Source: Phoronis australis (lineage: Eukaryota > Phoronida > Phoronidae). Taken from it: 64,000 nucleotides of DNA. The stretch is from contig NMRA01000070.1 in the NCBI GenBank assembly GCA_002633005.1, positions 62,001 to 126,000 on the forward strand, read 5' to 3'. The notes under the pieces are model-generated. The model was not told the DNA's origin. It searched no databases and worked only from the letters and a program-made list of their open reading frames with translations. Of this stretch, positions 11,101 to 26,100 are shown piece by piece (position 1 is the first letter of the stretch; every line of letters begins with the position of its first letter). A program made the position numbers and the translations under genes.

Positions 11101-14100
11101 GAGATGGTTAGAAAATGTGGCTTAATTCTTACGGGTCTCACAAGTCGTATGTTACGTCAATCTCGATCTTTAGTTTGGCCTCTGATGTATAGTTATTCTC
11201 TTGTTTTTGCTTGTTATTTTGGGTATCCCTCGCACTTCTGATGGCCTTTCACATGTGCAGATATGAAACACCCCTTCCCACTCACCGAAACTCGTCACAC
11301 AGTAGGGGAGTTGCAAGGTTAGTGGGTAAGAGACATCAGACGTTGCATTTCAGTATCTAAGAACTGGTATGGTGTTATTTTTACAGAATTCATCAGTCGG
11401 TTCTCCTATTTCTAGTTACTTAAGTTATAAATATTTGTGACTAACCAGTTCCTTTTAACGGATGGATTTTCTGCCTTTCAAGGAAACTTTAAGGAATCGT
11501 CTTATTGAAAAAAATGATTGCACACTTAGGTACTGTACTCAGTAACATCCATGATCAACTTGACTAAGCATCAATGATCTCAAACAGCTATCCACTGGGG
11601 TCCCTTGGGAAAATTGATTATGAATTATGTTGGCTATAATTGAGGTCAACATCTCAGTGTATTTAGTGTTGGGGTTGATTCAGTTGTTAAGGGCTCTCTG
11701 AGCCAGCATCTTGGATACTAATTTCCAAACAAGTTTTTGCTAGGATACCAGTGATAAGCAGAGTTTTTTTATTTTCCTTTTGTCAACAAGGGGTCAAGAG
11801 AATGCTTGTGTCTGGGGGGGGGTACTCTGAGCACTTGAGTAACCCCTTTCAAATGTCCACCTTTTTCACTTAAATCTCGACATTAAGTCGAGCGCATAAA
11901 AGTGTTGTGGGGCTTTCTGTTTCAAAGGTGACCAACGTGCATAGTTATCATTTGTTTCACGCTGCCGATTGATCTTGGCTGATACTACCACACAGTTCTT
12001 ACACAAAAGCCTCCCACATTTTGAACAGAAATTATTATCAAAACTGACTGCTTCTCATATTTCAAAGACTTGTAACATCCTTGTGAATGTCCACAATTCA
12101 TCAAAACATTGTCTGGTGGTAGCAGTGGCGTAGAACTTATAGAACGTGATGAAGCTTTTGTAAGGTGCTATTCATTTCGTGTGAAATAAATGACAAATTC
12201 AACTTGTCTGCCGTTGGTTAGATTTTACGCATTACAAATCCTTTCCTTTGTTTTTATTGACCGCAGCTTTTTGCTTTGATAGACACTCTGGTTTTCTGCC
12301 TTAACGGAAACTTATTTATTTCACAATAGTTCAATAGTAGGTAGCATAATTCTAATATTTTTAGGTTTTAATTATTAAAAATTAAGATTATTATCAAAAT
12401 TGACACGTTCTGGCCACAAATGGATCAACGATCATTTTACAGCAGACATATTCAGGTAGTTCTTTATTATTTCTGAGGGTGGTGTTTTTCCTGTTTTGAG
12501 AAAGAATAAAAATGGCGTACAGCTAGTTATTGGTGAAATGGAGCTGCGTCATAATTCAGTGGAGAAAGTAATGTAATTCCTTGCTCATTACCATGTTATG
12601 TACATTTCCAGGTAACAATTTGCTGATTTTAAAATGGTAAAAATGTGTTTCTTCGACATATTTTTATCTGTTTTTTAAAAATGGAAACCAGGGTCTCAGT
12701 ATTCAGTTTCAGTAAGTTTCCAATATCTGGTGTTAAGCTGCAGTAGTGCCAGTCCTATCTTCAACATACCAGTACATAAATTCTCATACTCGCATAGCTT
12801 CACTAATCAATACATTCACATCCTTGGTATTCTTCAACTGTAACTCATACCTGATTCATACAGAACTTCAGTAGAACCCATTTTCCCATAAAGCCCGTGA
12901 CTTGGTGAAATACACAATGTCGCTAGATGTCAATAGTGTGGTGGGGGACAGCGCCCTGCAGTGGAATTTCCCTGCAATTTTTGTAAATTCGGTTTTTGGA
13001 CGAGTCTGTCTACTGCAGCAGCAGCACCTCCCTAGTGGTAACTAAGGATTTCCTTGCACATGGGATATAGGTTTGTATCAAAAATGTGGCATCACTTGGC
13101 TTGTTTCAGTCTGATGTGACTTTAGCAATCCCCCTAGTGGCCTTTTTATGCACCCACATGTACTTATGTGGGTGCATTTTCAGTCGACGCTGTGTCTTTC
13201 ACTGGGCAAGTTACCCTCGAACAACTCACCGATAAGGTGGGTTAAGTTATCATGCTTGTGTCAAGTTGTCATGCTTGTGTCAAGTTGTCATGCTTGTGTC
13301 AAGTTGTCCCAGTGGAAATAGCATCCAAACTTCTACAAACAACTCGTTACAGAAGTTTCTAGTAAAAATTCTTCAATTTGGTACAAATATAATTGCTAAA
13401 ATTGCCATATTTCTATTTTTCTGATGTTAACCACATTGTGACGAATGCTCAAATGTTGCTTGACAATAGCTACACTGTACCAACCATCTCAAAAGCAAAG
13501 TAGTTTGTCCTGACAAAAAAAATCACCTGTCTTGCCATATTTTGTCCCAAACTAAAAATTTTTTACCATTACTTGTTTTGACACCAGTTTTCACCAAAAA
13601 AAATTCCTGGTGAAAATTACTCCACTGTCGATTGCTTGTCTGTCAGGCTACTTGTTTGAACATAGTATTCACTCAAGATGGCGAAAAAGAGCTTGCAAAA
13701 ATGCCCGTTTTACCTAGTTCGTGAGCGGGGTACGAGATTGTCTGTTCTCTTGGCAGCTTAAAGTTCTTAATGCATTCCACAACTGACGTCTTTCCTGATG
13801 TGTAAAGTTTTTAAAATGCCAGAAGCTTGAGATAAAGCCAATGTGAATATATTGATGTATTGTACATTAGCATTGACTCTTATTTGTTGTTTTGGTATTT
13901 GTAAATAAATGAGAATCAATTGGTTGTCTGCCTTGGTGAGTGATCCTTTGGCATCAGAAATGCACTTAAAACTGGCTGAAAGCTGTGTTAGTGTACTGCA
14001 GATGGTGAAGTCATTCATGTCTGGGAAGACTGTCTGGCTGGAATGTTCTGGTAGGAATTCTGCTCTTCATGTAAACCATGTCATGCAGGCCAGGTCAATA

Positions 14101-17100
14101 CTTGTATATCCTTAAAATGCCAGTTTCTTTCAGGAATATCAAAAAGTCAGTACTTAATTGTGCTGTCATTGTTTAAACTAAATATTTGGCATTTACAAAC
14201 CTTTCAATGGCAATTCCATGTTGATTTATTTCCCCATGTTCCAAATAATTACATTTTAGTCACCAACAAGAATGGTTCTAGTTTTCCCTTACTAAACCTT
14301 AACAATGCTTGGTACATGCGGTATTGAAGGGCACTGGGTCAAATCCCTGTCGATGATTGGTATTGATGTAACCAGAACTTCTCAGTAATATGTTTCAGTT
14401 GATTACCTAATTTGCTCAATTTGTGTGCAAACTGTGGGAAGCTACAATCGCTACTGTTTGGATTAGGAAAATCCAGTAACTGCATTATAGATGAATGCAA
14501 TTACCTTATGAAAATTTATGAATTTTGTATCGAAATTGACTGTCCTACTATGGTGATGGACATATGTCTCAACCCAAGTGTAGGTGGAGTCTCCTTGCCT
14601 AAACATTGATGATGTGTGCAGTAAAATGTCACCAATTTCGGAGAAAAAGAAATGCTAAAATTGCCCTTTTCTCATTTTTCAAGGGTTTGAACGTGAAAAA
14701 GTGTGATGGTGCCTCACATCTGTCATGTTGAAATGAGAAAATAAACTTTCACTTAAATTTCATTGTCGTCCATATTCAACAATGCAGTGGTTAAAGAATA
14801 GTTTGGACAATGAATTTATTTTTCTAAAAATCTGTTGCGATGGCTCGTGCATTTTTACCATATAAGTGTCAGATTCATTTGTGCTTTGTCTTTTATGTGT
14901 GACAGGTGAGATCAGACATTCCTTGTATTCCACTTTGTTGCTAGAAGTAGCCCAGATGCTAGATTATTTATTAGTCGTGGTTAATAATTGAATACCGTTT
15001 AGTTTACAATCAATAGTATCACAGACAAAAAGATGGATAAGAATACTTGAGTATCCAAGACAGCCCCTGCTTCTGAGGGTGTTTGTGGCCTTACTGTTTG
15101 ATGCTAAATACACAACTGCTAAACATCTGTCAACATGTCATTAAATAAACTAGGCAGTTTCATGCTCAAACGTATCTACTAGAAGTGTAGACACTTATGA
15201 ATTGACATGGTTTAAATACTAATTCGAGAATTGGTCATGGTAAAATAATTGCGAAGATTCATTTTTGTCATTAAATTCTGAAACTTGAATTCTGTAATGG
15301 TGGTCGTGGTAGGGAACTTACAGATTATGTTCGTAGCATTTAGATGGTGCAACGTCTGAAAAAACAACATTTTGCGTGTCTGCCATACTGTGACCTAAAT
15401 TTGTGAGATTTATTCTATGTTTAATATAATAAGCTATAACAAATCCTGGAGCTATTATAGTTCAATTCATCGAATTTATATTTATAGAAAATTATAGTTT
15501 TTAGTAACTCATTTAGCAGTGATTTCCCACTAGAGGAGAAGCTTAACTTCAGTGAGAAAGGTTAACTCCTGTAGTTCAAGTGCAAATGGAACTTCGCTGG
15601 AAATAGGTAGGATTTAAAAACAAGGCTTCGGTAATCATTGAAACTTCGCTGTAGTGGGGAAAGCGCGGAGCGAAGCTTTGGTGAAGTTAACAGTAGAGGT
15701 CGCGGCCACGATATACGATCTCGCGAGATTATCCCACTGTGAAAAACACTTTAATGAAGAACAACTCTGATCATTTTAATAATCACTAGTAAATGGTGGT
15801 AATACAATTTTCAGTTTGCCTCGAAGGCTTGAACTCAACCCCTCTATGATGTCTGGTGTTTATGTTACTCGGGTGTCTAGGGATAACTTTGATATGCTGT
15901 CTAGTGGGAAAGGTCAGCGAAGTTTCGGCAAAACATCAGTAAACCAAAGCTCCACTACGGGATACTTTGACCTTAGTTGGATTGTATGAAACTGTGTTCA
16001 TTGAATGAGCCCCTGTTCTGTCTTGCATTGGAAGCATAACCATACTGGTGAAAGCTTGATGACTGATGTTGGTGTAATCAAGACTTACTTATTGGGTTAT
16101 AGTTATTTTTGACTTCTTCAGTAATTGGATGAGTAAATTTGTTGTGGTTTACTGGTTAGCCTAGCGCTATAGCTCAAATGATATTTGTGACTAATCTTTA
16201 TGTACAAATTAAGCGATGACAGAAAATGGATGATGAAATTAATTTTATATCGATAAGATTTAAAAACTCCAGCATCTACTAAGTATTGTTTGAAGATTGC
16301 ACTTGAAAAAGCTAACAACTACATGTATTTTTATCAATACTTGTAAAACTAGGCTTGTCTTTCATATTTCATAGTTTATACTTATGTACACGTTTTTGAT
16401 TTTTATCAACACTTCCTTCTAGAAATAAGTTCAATATACTTCTTATCTCGTCATGTTCCATAGTTTATACTTCCGCAGCGCCTGTTAGATTGTGTTTGAT
16501 TGAATTTCATAGCACCTAAGGAATGGTTATCTACACATACTATGGTTATCTTCCATAGTGCAAGTGTCCTCAATGTTCTATTCAGAGCCCTTTAAATATC
16601 AACCATTTGATTTGATTGTTTGTGTAGTGTTAGGGGTATTGCCAAACTGTTGTTAGAATTGATTTCTGACATCGGCTCATAAAAACTCTATTTTTAGCCC
16701 TCTTGACACTACTAAATCTTAACTAATGAAACATGTCCAGGATTCAAATATCATTCACTGACCCCTGTAAATCCGTTTTATGTTTGGTATGAGGTCACGG
16801 TTTTACTTGTACGGTAGGTGTACATTGTACATACCTGGTGATTGTGGCCTAGAACATATCCTCAACATATCATGGGCATTGCATCCCTATTGTCTGTGTC
16901 ATCCTATATTGTTCAGTGATCAGTATCTGATAAACCAATTTCTTTCATTGCCAATCCCTGAAGCCTTACAGGTATACTTGGAAGCTCATTATGTTGTTTT
17001 CCTTGAGTGACGTTACGGTAGTTCGCCCCCTATTTGGAACAAAAATCATTGCGAAAATTGTCATATTTCTATTTTTCAAAGTGTGACCATTTTGCTGGAA

Positions 17101-20100
17101 ATAGAAACTTAACCAAATGTCATTTCATTGCAATTATATTTTCTAAATGGTTATTTTTGTTGAGAAATTTAGCGATATAAAATTTTACTCGTCTGCCGTA
17201 TTATGTGATCAATATAAATAGATGAATAACTATGGTTATCATTGATCGACCAGTATGCAACGCAGGACTGAACTGTTGCAGAACAGCAAATTACCACTCA
17301 CCAGAAATGTGTTGTTTCTCCTCCCTGCAGTCTCTGCTCTGGTATTCAGGCATTTCATAAACCCGCTCTGCATGTAATAAAATGTCTCAGGGTCTCAGCT
17401 TCCTGTTTCCTCCTATCATGCGAATTCCACATTCTATTAGTGGCCTTGTGAATTAAAGTTGGAGGAAATGTGTGAAGTGAAAACATAGGTGTGGATTTGA
17501 TGACGATGGTGCTCTCAACTTGGATTTCCTGTGACCTGTGTTTCACCATCTCATTACATTTGGCAACCCGTCATACTCAAAACAAATTGTGGCAACATAT
17601 CAATCATGTTTTATCAAATGGTCCAGTTTTTACTAGAAGCCTCCTGTCATTAAAATGGAGTACTTGTGTGTGTACTTATTTTTGTTGCTAGGATCGTTGA
17701 GATGTAGATCTTTGGTGTCGCTATCCTCTTGCATTCTTGTTTGTTCCTTACGGACTGTTATTGTTTATTGCTCATGTTTTCAGAAGTTACAGATCGATAT
17801 GTTTATGACGTTAATCAAAAGGTAGTGTAATTAATTGATAGTCGTAATTGTCTCCCCTGCGGTTCGGATTGCATGTTTTGCTGAATGTTCTTTGATAACT
17901 TAACAGTTGAAAAATATTACTTTTACCTGCATGGAAAAGTACATCTGATGTTGATAAAAGCAAGCGAGAGCAGACTTTATATTTATTTTAAAGTACATCT
18001 GGATAATCTAAAACAAAGGGAAATATATTCACCTGCATGGACAATAGCATTTCACAAATATTGTTTTTATTTTCTTGCATAGTAAAATACATGCACGTGT
18101 TCCTAAGCATTTAAACATGGAGCATATGCGACTGACAGCACATGTGACTGACCTTAGCGGAATGTTGTCCAACTACCCGATACACTTTCTTATTTCTCAT
18201 ACTAGACCACCAGTGAACTCTAAGTCATTTGTGCTAGGACATAGCTCACCAGAGCACCTAATGTTGTCACCCATCTTAAGATTTTCGATTTAACCGCCCA
18301 CTGCTCAGTTAAGCGCCCCCTGTGATTTTTGAAGACTTCCAGTTAAGCGCCCACCTCTTGGTTAAGCGCCCATCCCCAGCTTTTAAAGAATGAAGATTTA
18401 GCGCCCAGTGCTAAGGAAACGCACGATTCCCCTACTTTTAGAAAAAGATCAATGATCACAATGAGCGCAACGATGCAGGGTGCCTCGGCGCATTTACAGG
18501 AGGCGCAGTTGACTTGAAGCACCTGACATGGAACAGCTGATCGGGTGCAAGTATATGAGTAAAAAACGACCAACAAGGAGCATATTGGCACCTCGGTAGC
18601 CATATTTGTCACCGGTTTGAGAGGTAGAGCAAGTTGCCCATGATCAGATATTCCTTTCTCGACAATGTGTCTAAACAGGGGCGAGGCGGAAGGGGTCATC
18701 TTGTATTGTGCTTGTGCATTAGCATACATATGGGTGGCACCTCGTTTTGAATGTTTGCCATGGTTAACAGAATATGCGCAGATTGTTTTTTGTATAATTG
18801 TCCTCCATGCTGATTCAATGGGCAATAATGCTGTGTAAATGCGACTGAAGTGGAGCAACTTCCGCCATGACAACTTGCGCCGTGCCAAGTGTTCTTCGTG
18901 TAAAAATGGTTTGAGAGTACAATGCGAAACAACCTTTGGTACCTGCTGTGTCTGTTTGAATTGATCAGATAGCTGTGAATGAAGCTTGCCCTGCGTGCAA
19001 CACACCTGTGCAGATGAACTCTATTGTACGGGCCTGCTCCAGGGAAAGATATAGGCTTAAACTCATGCTTGTTCATGAAGCATCTTCTGAAGTAATTTCG
19101 TTTCAGTTTATTTTTAAAATGGTAAAGGTGTACTTTCAAAGCTGGGTATTAACTTGAGAATTTGGACTTGTGCTTGCCATGGCTTTGGCCAGACTCAGTT
19201 CTCTGTGCAGTCTCCGTGGAAATGACGATTACCTTTCCAGAGCATAGTCAGCCACGAACTTTCTTTCTGTACCAGAAGAGGTCATTTGTTACAGGCAGGC
19301 ATGAACATATTGCGTGATAGTGCTCGAATTACCCATTGTTTCCATGTAAAGCATATGAAGATTGACGCACTACGTCAGAGAGCAATGCAATGATATGATT
19401 GGCTAATAATGCTATGACCCAATAACCAGCTCTGAGAAACTGGCAGAGCTATACTGAAGCAACATACCGTCTGCAAATTCTTCTATGTTCTGCAAAACAC
19501 TTTTGTATACTTGTGAAAATATTTTTTTTGAATAAAAAATGAAAAAAAATTATCTTGGCACATTTTTGGGCGGGGATGATAAATATGTTTATGTTTACAT
19601 CCTGTTAGTGTTGTTGTGTTATTGTAACATATACTTGTACTGTATGTTTTCTCGTTATGCGATTTGAATATGAAGCCTGTAATATTGAATTCTCGTGCTT
19701 TCCTCTCTGACATGAGCCTGGGTCATCTTTCACGTCAACTGACGCCTGTGGCGAGATAAGTCTGTCGCCAATTAGCGAGTATGTCTATTAAGGCCATTAA
19801 AAACAAATAAAACATGTGTTCTACAAAGCTTGTCTCAAGAAAAATTGGGTGCCTAGATACTAATTGTTAAAAAAGTCTTTACATTTCCTAGCATTCTGCT
19901 GATATAGATTCCATTTCGGTTTTCGTATTAAACTGTTGGTACAAGATATGTGCACCTGCCCTATGAGTTTTGAAATAAACGTTTTTGTTTTGTTTGTTTG
20001 TCTGCACCTGCTTTTGGTCGTTCTCCCAGTGAGCCATAGAAAGTATTACCTGAGGCTGTTTCTGTCGTGTAGCCTAAAAATTCTCCAATTTGGGTCATTC

Positions 20101-23100
20101 TCTAGAATTTGGGACATGGAAACTTCCGCAAAAATTGAATTTTCTTGATTCTGGAATTTGGGACAAAGGCGATTTTGAAAGTAAGAGGTGGTTAATTTTG
20201 TCCTTTTTCTGGTCATTCTTAAATTTAGTACATCTAGTATTGCCTATTTCTGGAATTTGGGACAAGCTTTTACCTTGAGCGAAATAATGAATTTTTCACT
20301 GTGCCAAAGTGGCGAAATCTTACCACACTCATGATTTGTATGTCTTAAAAAAAGGATTATGGTAAGGACACGTCATTGGTCATGATCAAAGTTACAAGTA
20401 ACATTGGTGCACATGATTTTAGTAAATTTGACAAAAAATGCAAATCTGCGGATCCTGAAAACAATGAAGTGAACAACTCCATTTCAACTGTAACTACCCT
20501 AGAAGGAGTTATTCCTGGGCCCGGTCTCTAATCTTTGTACTCGAAACGAACTCGAAACTATTTTTGGCAATTTCTCTGCTCCTTTTGTGCAAACTTAAGA
20601 TAATTGGTTATCAGACTGTGCTCGAATACATTATAGTTTATGCATAGGAGTTTCTAGTTCAAGTTCGCCCTTGAAGACTCTTATATTCGTGCTACAAACT
20701 CGAGTAAAAACTCGAAATTTCGAGTTCAAACTCGAACTTATTGCTTTAATATTGGGTTTACAAACTGTGAACTAAGGGCAATAAATTATTTACGTAAGTT
20801 ATTGTGTATTCGAGCATAGAATAATAGACACTTATCTTGAGCTCGCCCAAAATTAGAGTAGAAAATGCCAAACCTAATTTCGAGTTGCATTTCGAGTAAA
20901 AAGATTGGAGACCGGGCCCAGGTGCAAGTTGCCACTAGGTTTAAGGGCTGTGTGGACGCTATTTAAACTAATGTAACTTATGGTATTTGTGACAACCTAC
21001 TCCACTTTAGTCTTTAAGAAAAGCATAGATCTGTAGCAGAAAATGACAAACATTAAGAGTTTCGCAAAGTGTTATTTAATTAAACAACTTTTTAATAAAT
21101 ACAATTCGCGTACCAATTGGTAAAAAACGCGAAATTAGCAACATACAAACATAGCCCAAAGCATGTACACAGAAAGATGGTGCCCAGAATGACCCTAGTT
21201 GCAACGAAGTAGATGTACACATTGGTGTGCAAGTGTGTAATAATATTTCACTGATGACTGCACTCCGCTGACTGTTAGTAACAGTTCGTTTCTTTGGTCG
21301 CAAGTACTGGAGTCATCCAACCATTTACACCTGTCTTTGATAAATCGTTTCAAGCCTTTGTGACACTTATATACAACATTTGTTTGTAAACCTTTGCTTT
21401 AAAAACTGACCTTGTATGATACAATAATATTGGCTGTTATCGTGGCTAGTAAATTGCTTTTTGTACGAGTGCAGTTCAAAAGGTATTATACGCCAAGCTC
21501 TTTTTAATGTGACCATCGCTTACTGGCAAATTTTTGGTAATTTGTATTGACATTTGTATGCAATTGAGGAAATGTCCATGTAGCTTCAGGTAATGAAAGT
21601 CATTTGCAAGTCAAAGTCCTAGAAAATTGCCTAGTCCTTGGCTAAGTCAGTGTAATTATGCGTTATGTGGTTTTTGACTTTTGTAGGCTCCTCCAGATGT
21701 GTGGGATTGAATAGCTTGGACCAGAACCAAAAATTACTCGTTATTAGTTTAATGTGACTGATTTTAAAATATAACAACTTTTATGTGAGTGTTTGTGCAA
21801 CTTAGATGCAAGCCAAAAATTCAAAACCATAGCGTTTCGCCTTTTTGTTTCTGACTTCCACTAACATCAAGCTTTCATTGTGTGACAATTGGTCACTGGG
21901 AAAGCTCTACTGATATCTCTCGTTGAAATTGCAACTTTGTGATCAACTAGGACCTGCATTCGGTGGAGTCAGTTTCTTGCATGAAAAGCAAGATCATGCA
22001 AGGGAAACGCATGTATTTTTCAAGTAAAAATATGGATCTTGTGAGCGCCTCTGATATGGCGTGTTATGTGTTGCAAAATTCAATGTTCAAAAAATTAGGT
22101 TTAATGTAATCATGTGTATTCGATACCTTATATTTATATTTGATCTTATAGTATGTACATTTGATGTCAAATATTTGTATTCCATAATGAAAATACTTAT
22201 GTGCGATAACTTAGTTTTTTGTTTGATGTTTCATTTTATATGTTCGATGTTTCGTTTTATGTGTTCGATGTTTCTTTTGATATGTTCAATAACGGAATTA
22301 TGGGTATTATGAAACAACGTCCCTGATTGGTTCCTGGAATTAAATAAATGGCGGCTACCGAAGAAGAGTTGCTTCCTCATTTTTTCGACAATTTAGCCCA
22401 TTTCATCGATATTTGTGAACACGAATTCAGTTCAGGCGATTCAGAGGTGGTTAATGATGCTATGCAACAGATAGATGCCTATTTATACGCCCTTAAGTCC
22501 ATTGACGAGCGATTTCGCGAGGAACTCGGTTCTGACCCTAACCAGCCAACAACAAACCAAGCCCAGGGTGAATCAACAAGTTCCACTACGCGCGGGTAAA
22601 TAACGTCTCAACACAGCTGACCAATCACAGCCGTCGTTTCAATTTACCCAGAGTTCCATTATCGAATGTAACCGGAAAACATCGTACAGAAATTTTCAAA
22701 ACATTGAATACAATAGTAATGAACATTGAATACATATAATCTTATGAAACATAAATATAGATAACATTGAATATAAGATCAAATATAAATATACGAAGAT
22801 CAAATATAAATATAAGAAGATCAAATATAAATATAAGATATCCAATACATATAATTACATCAAACCTAATTTTTTTGAACATTGAAATTTGCAACACATA
22901 ACACGCCATACTCTGATGTGATTGTTTGGCAAAGCTGGAATGCTGAATTATGGGGGAAATTCATTTTCAGTTCTAAGAAGGAGGATTTTCAGCTACAAAT
23001 ATTTCAAGAGTCTTGCAGGGTAGCTTGTCATCAGTCAGTGTATCAGGCAAATGGTAGAAATTGATAACTTGACTTAAATTCCACCAAATTTTTATTTATT

Positions 23101-26100
23101 TGGGTTGCAAGGCGGAATATTCCAAAAAAAGTGGAGATAGCTCCTGCGGAATGAACAAGTGCTTTCTGTTGAAATGTTCTGTCTTGTCTTGTAGTGTTTG
23201 TTGGACTGACGTTCAGCGCCATCTACAGTTAACTTGTGAAGGTAGATGTAATGCAGCAGGATTGTCCAGCATATACATATTTACCGTAACATGTCAAAAA
23301 TAACATTCCCTGCAGTCGGAACCTTGTCAGATTGCCAACTCGTAGTGCAGTTTTCACCTAACAATGGCTGATGTGGCCGAAATAAACCATATTTGTTTTC
23401 ATCCATTTGGCTTGTTTTCACCCAACAACTTGTGAGATTGAAACAACAGGAAGTCGCTTAGGACCTCGTGCTACTCGGAACGGTTCTTCGTGATCTTTGC
23501 TATCAGCACTGACTGTGAAGTGTTGGTAGTGACTAAGTATAGTTTGTTGTCCTTTGTTTTCCTTTGTTGTCCTGTTTCAACCAATAGAGAGGTTAAATGT
23601 ATGTGGTGCTACATTCAAGGTACCTAAATTACACGGTTAACGGACTCATAAACATGGTCACGGACGCATGAACACGACTCACGGACCTACAAACACCGTC
23701 CACTGACTTACAAACACGGGAACAGCTTCACAAAACATGATCCATTCACCCAAATACACAGGACACGGACTCATATTCACGAGGAAACACGGTTAACGGA
23801 CCGCCAAACAAGGGTCACGGACTCATCGGCTTCCTGTGTCAGCTGACGTCTACATTTTGTCCGTAAACCGTGTTTGGCGGTCCGTTAATCGTGTTTCTTC
23901 GTGAATGTGGGTCCGTGTCCTACATGTATTTGGGTGTATAGATCATGTTTTGTGAGTCCGTTCCCGTGTTTGTAGGCTTAACTCCGGTCTGAGCGGAGCG
24001 TCGACGTAAACAGCGCAGTTAACTGGACCGTTCATACTGGCTTCGGTTGTTAATGACCATCGAAGTAAAGGGTTGGTGACCCTGACGTCATCGAAGTTAT
24101 CGCAAGGTAGCACTGCACGCTAAGATTTTTTTCAATGTGACAATTTGGAACATTTAAATGTGCTAAATGACATGAAACTCATTTTTAAATCGATTGGTTA
24201 TCATTAAACCCAAAAATAAGTAGTTATTAGTGATGGCACTACTCTGTAACTGTTGATGATAACAGTGGCACCTGGCGATAACTTCGGAGTTAAGCGTTCA
24301 TACTGCACCACAGCGTCGACGCTGCGGTCTTAAATCCACCTATTAACTGGAGCTCTTAACTGCGATCCAGGACCGGAGTTAAGCGTTCATACTGACCGCA
24401 ACTCCCCAAACCATCGACGCGTCGACGTTAGTATGAAAGGCCCTTGTGAGTTAGTAGACGGTGTTTGCTGGTCTGTGAGTCGTGTTCATGCATCCGTGAC
24501 CGTGTTTATGAGTCCGTGTAGTTTAGGTACCTTGTACATTTGTGGCAAGGTAGGTTTATTACTGGAAGCAGTGAAATTTTTCTCAATGCTTTAGAATTTT
24601 GGAAATTGAATTGCTCACAGCCCTTAGTAGGTATTGGGTTGGTGATTTCTTTCAGAGATTAACATCTGCTACACACCCATGTGGAATGTGTTTGTCTTAA
24701 GGTCGCCCATTGTTTGTGGGTGTTGCCCTTTGACACACATTTACTTCACTGGGGAATATCCCCAGTTAAACTGTAATCACTTAGTTTTGCTGGAAACTGC
24801 ACATCTGGTTTTAATGATAGTTCCTCTATTGACCACATGTGTTCATCCCCTGTTGCAAGGATCATTTATGAATGGCTTGGCTGTATGATTGATTTCAGGA
24901 TGAATGTACAGGACCAGGAAAATAGATTATTGAGGTTTTAGCTCTGTTCTCCGTTTAAATTGAGGTACTTTGCCAATTGATGCTATTTGGTCAAATTTTC
25001 ATTGAACGTGAGTTCATACAGCCCTACCTCATTGCAGACAAACGTGCACTGTAAAATGTTACCGAATCTCACCAATTTCAAATACAACATGGCGGACAAG
25101 TGGAATTTTGTTATTCATTTTTTCTGTAGATAACTTGGTGTGGGTGCTAAGCTGAGGTGGAAATTTCAGGAGTGTATTTTTAAGCCAAATATGGGTGTTC
25201 ACTTGAATGAATACGGTAAACCAACTCTTATTTGACGCCATAATTTCTTTAGTAATACCACGTTTGAAATCTAAAATAAGCTTATTTGAAGGTCTGTTGT
25301 GTGTTGCTTAATCCACGTAAGTGTTCACAACATTAAGAACATTCGCTGTACAAAAAGCTAAGGTGAAGGTCACTGTATGCATCAGGGTTATCTTGGCAAT
25401 AACTTGCTTCGAGCCTCAACCTACCTACCAATTCAGGTCGACTATGGGAACGAGACGACTAGTTAAAGTAGTAACTTAATTTGGTTCTCAGGACTCTTAC
25501 TGTGACGTCATTCATAAATTGTCGCTGTGAAGGAGACGAAGCCTTAACTTTGATGATGACAGCGACACCTATTGTTCAGTTCGATGTCTGTTAACTACCG
25601 CATCCAGTATGTCGGTTCTATTAACTTCGCTGTTTATATCGACACTCCTCTCGTACCGGAGTTGGGCCTTAATTAAAGAAGTCGGTGAAGTGAAGTTATA
25701 TTATACAGATTAACAAAAGCATATCTGAGTGATCTGTTTAGAATTCCCGAGTGCAACCAAACGATACGCTGGGATCATTTCTTAGACTGAACTCGCGCTT
25801 CTATTCGTTGACTATGAAAGTACGTTCTTGCATCTATTCATTAGAAGGTACTGTTTCTGGCAGTGATACAAATTGTTACAGACCAATTTGTCAGCAAGGA
25901 TTTAATTATCTTGTATTCATTATGACTTGCTGAGATGCTAGTCATATCTCTGTAATGCCACACTTCAATTACTCTCCCATTCATTAGACTGTGAATAATC
26001 TCTGCTGAACATGTGTCTGTGACATGGCAGTGTAGACATGAGTGTGGTGGAGGACTATTTGCTGGGTTGAACTCCTGCTCAGTCATCAATTCTCATCAAA

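Noticed and set aside
18343-19139. Two long overlapping minus-strand open frames (220 and 147 codons)
   Set aside because: Both frames are open in the same DNA, neither shows a domain, compositional bias or splice context, and the region lies in an intron of a plus-strand gene. Chance openness is more likely.
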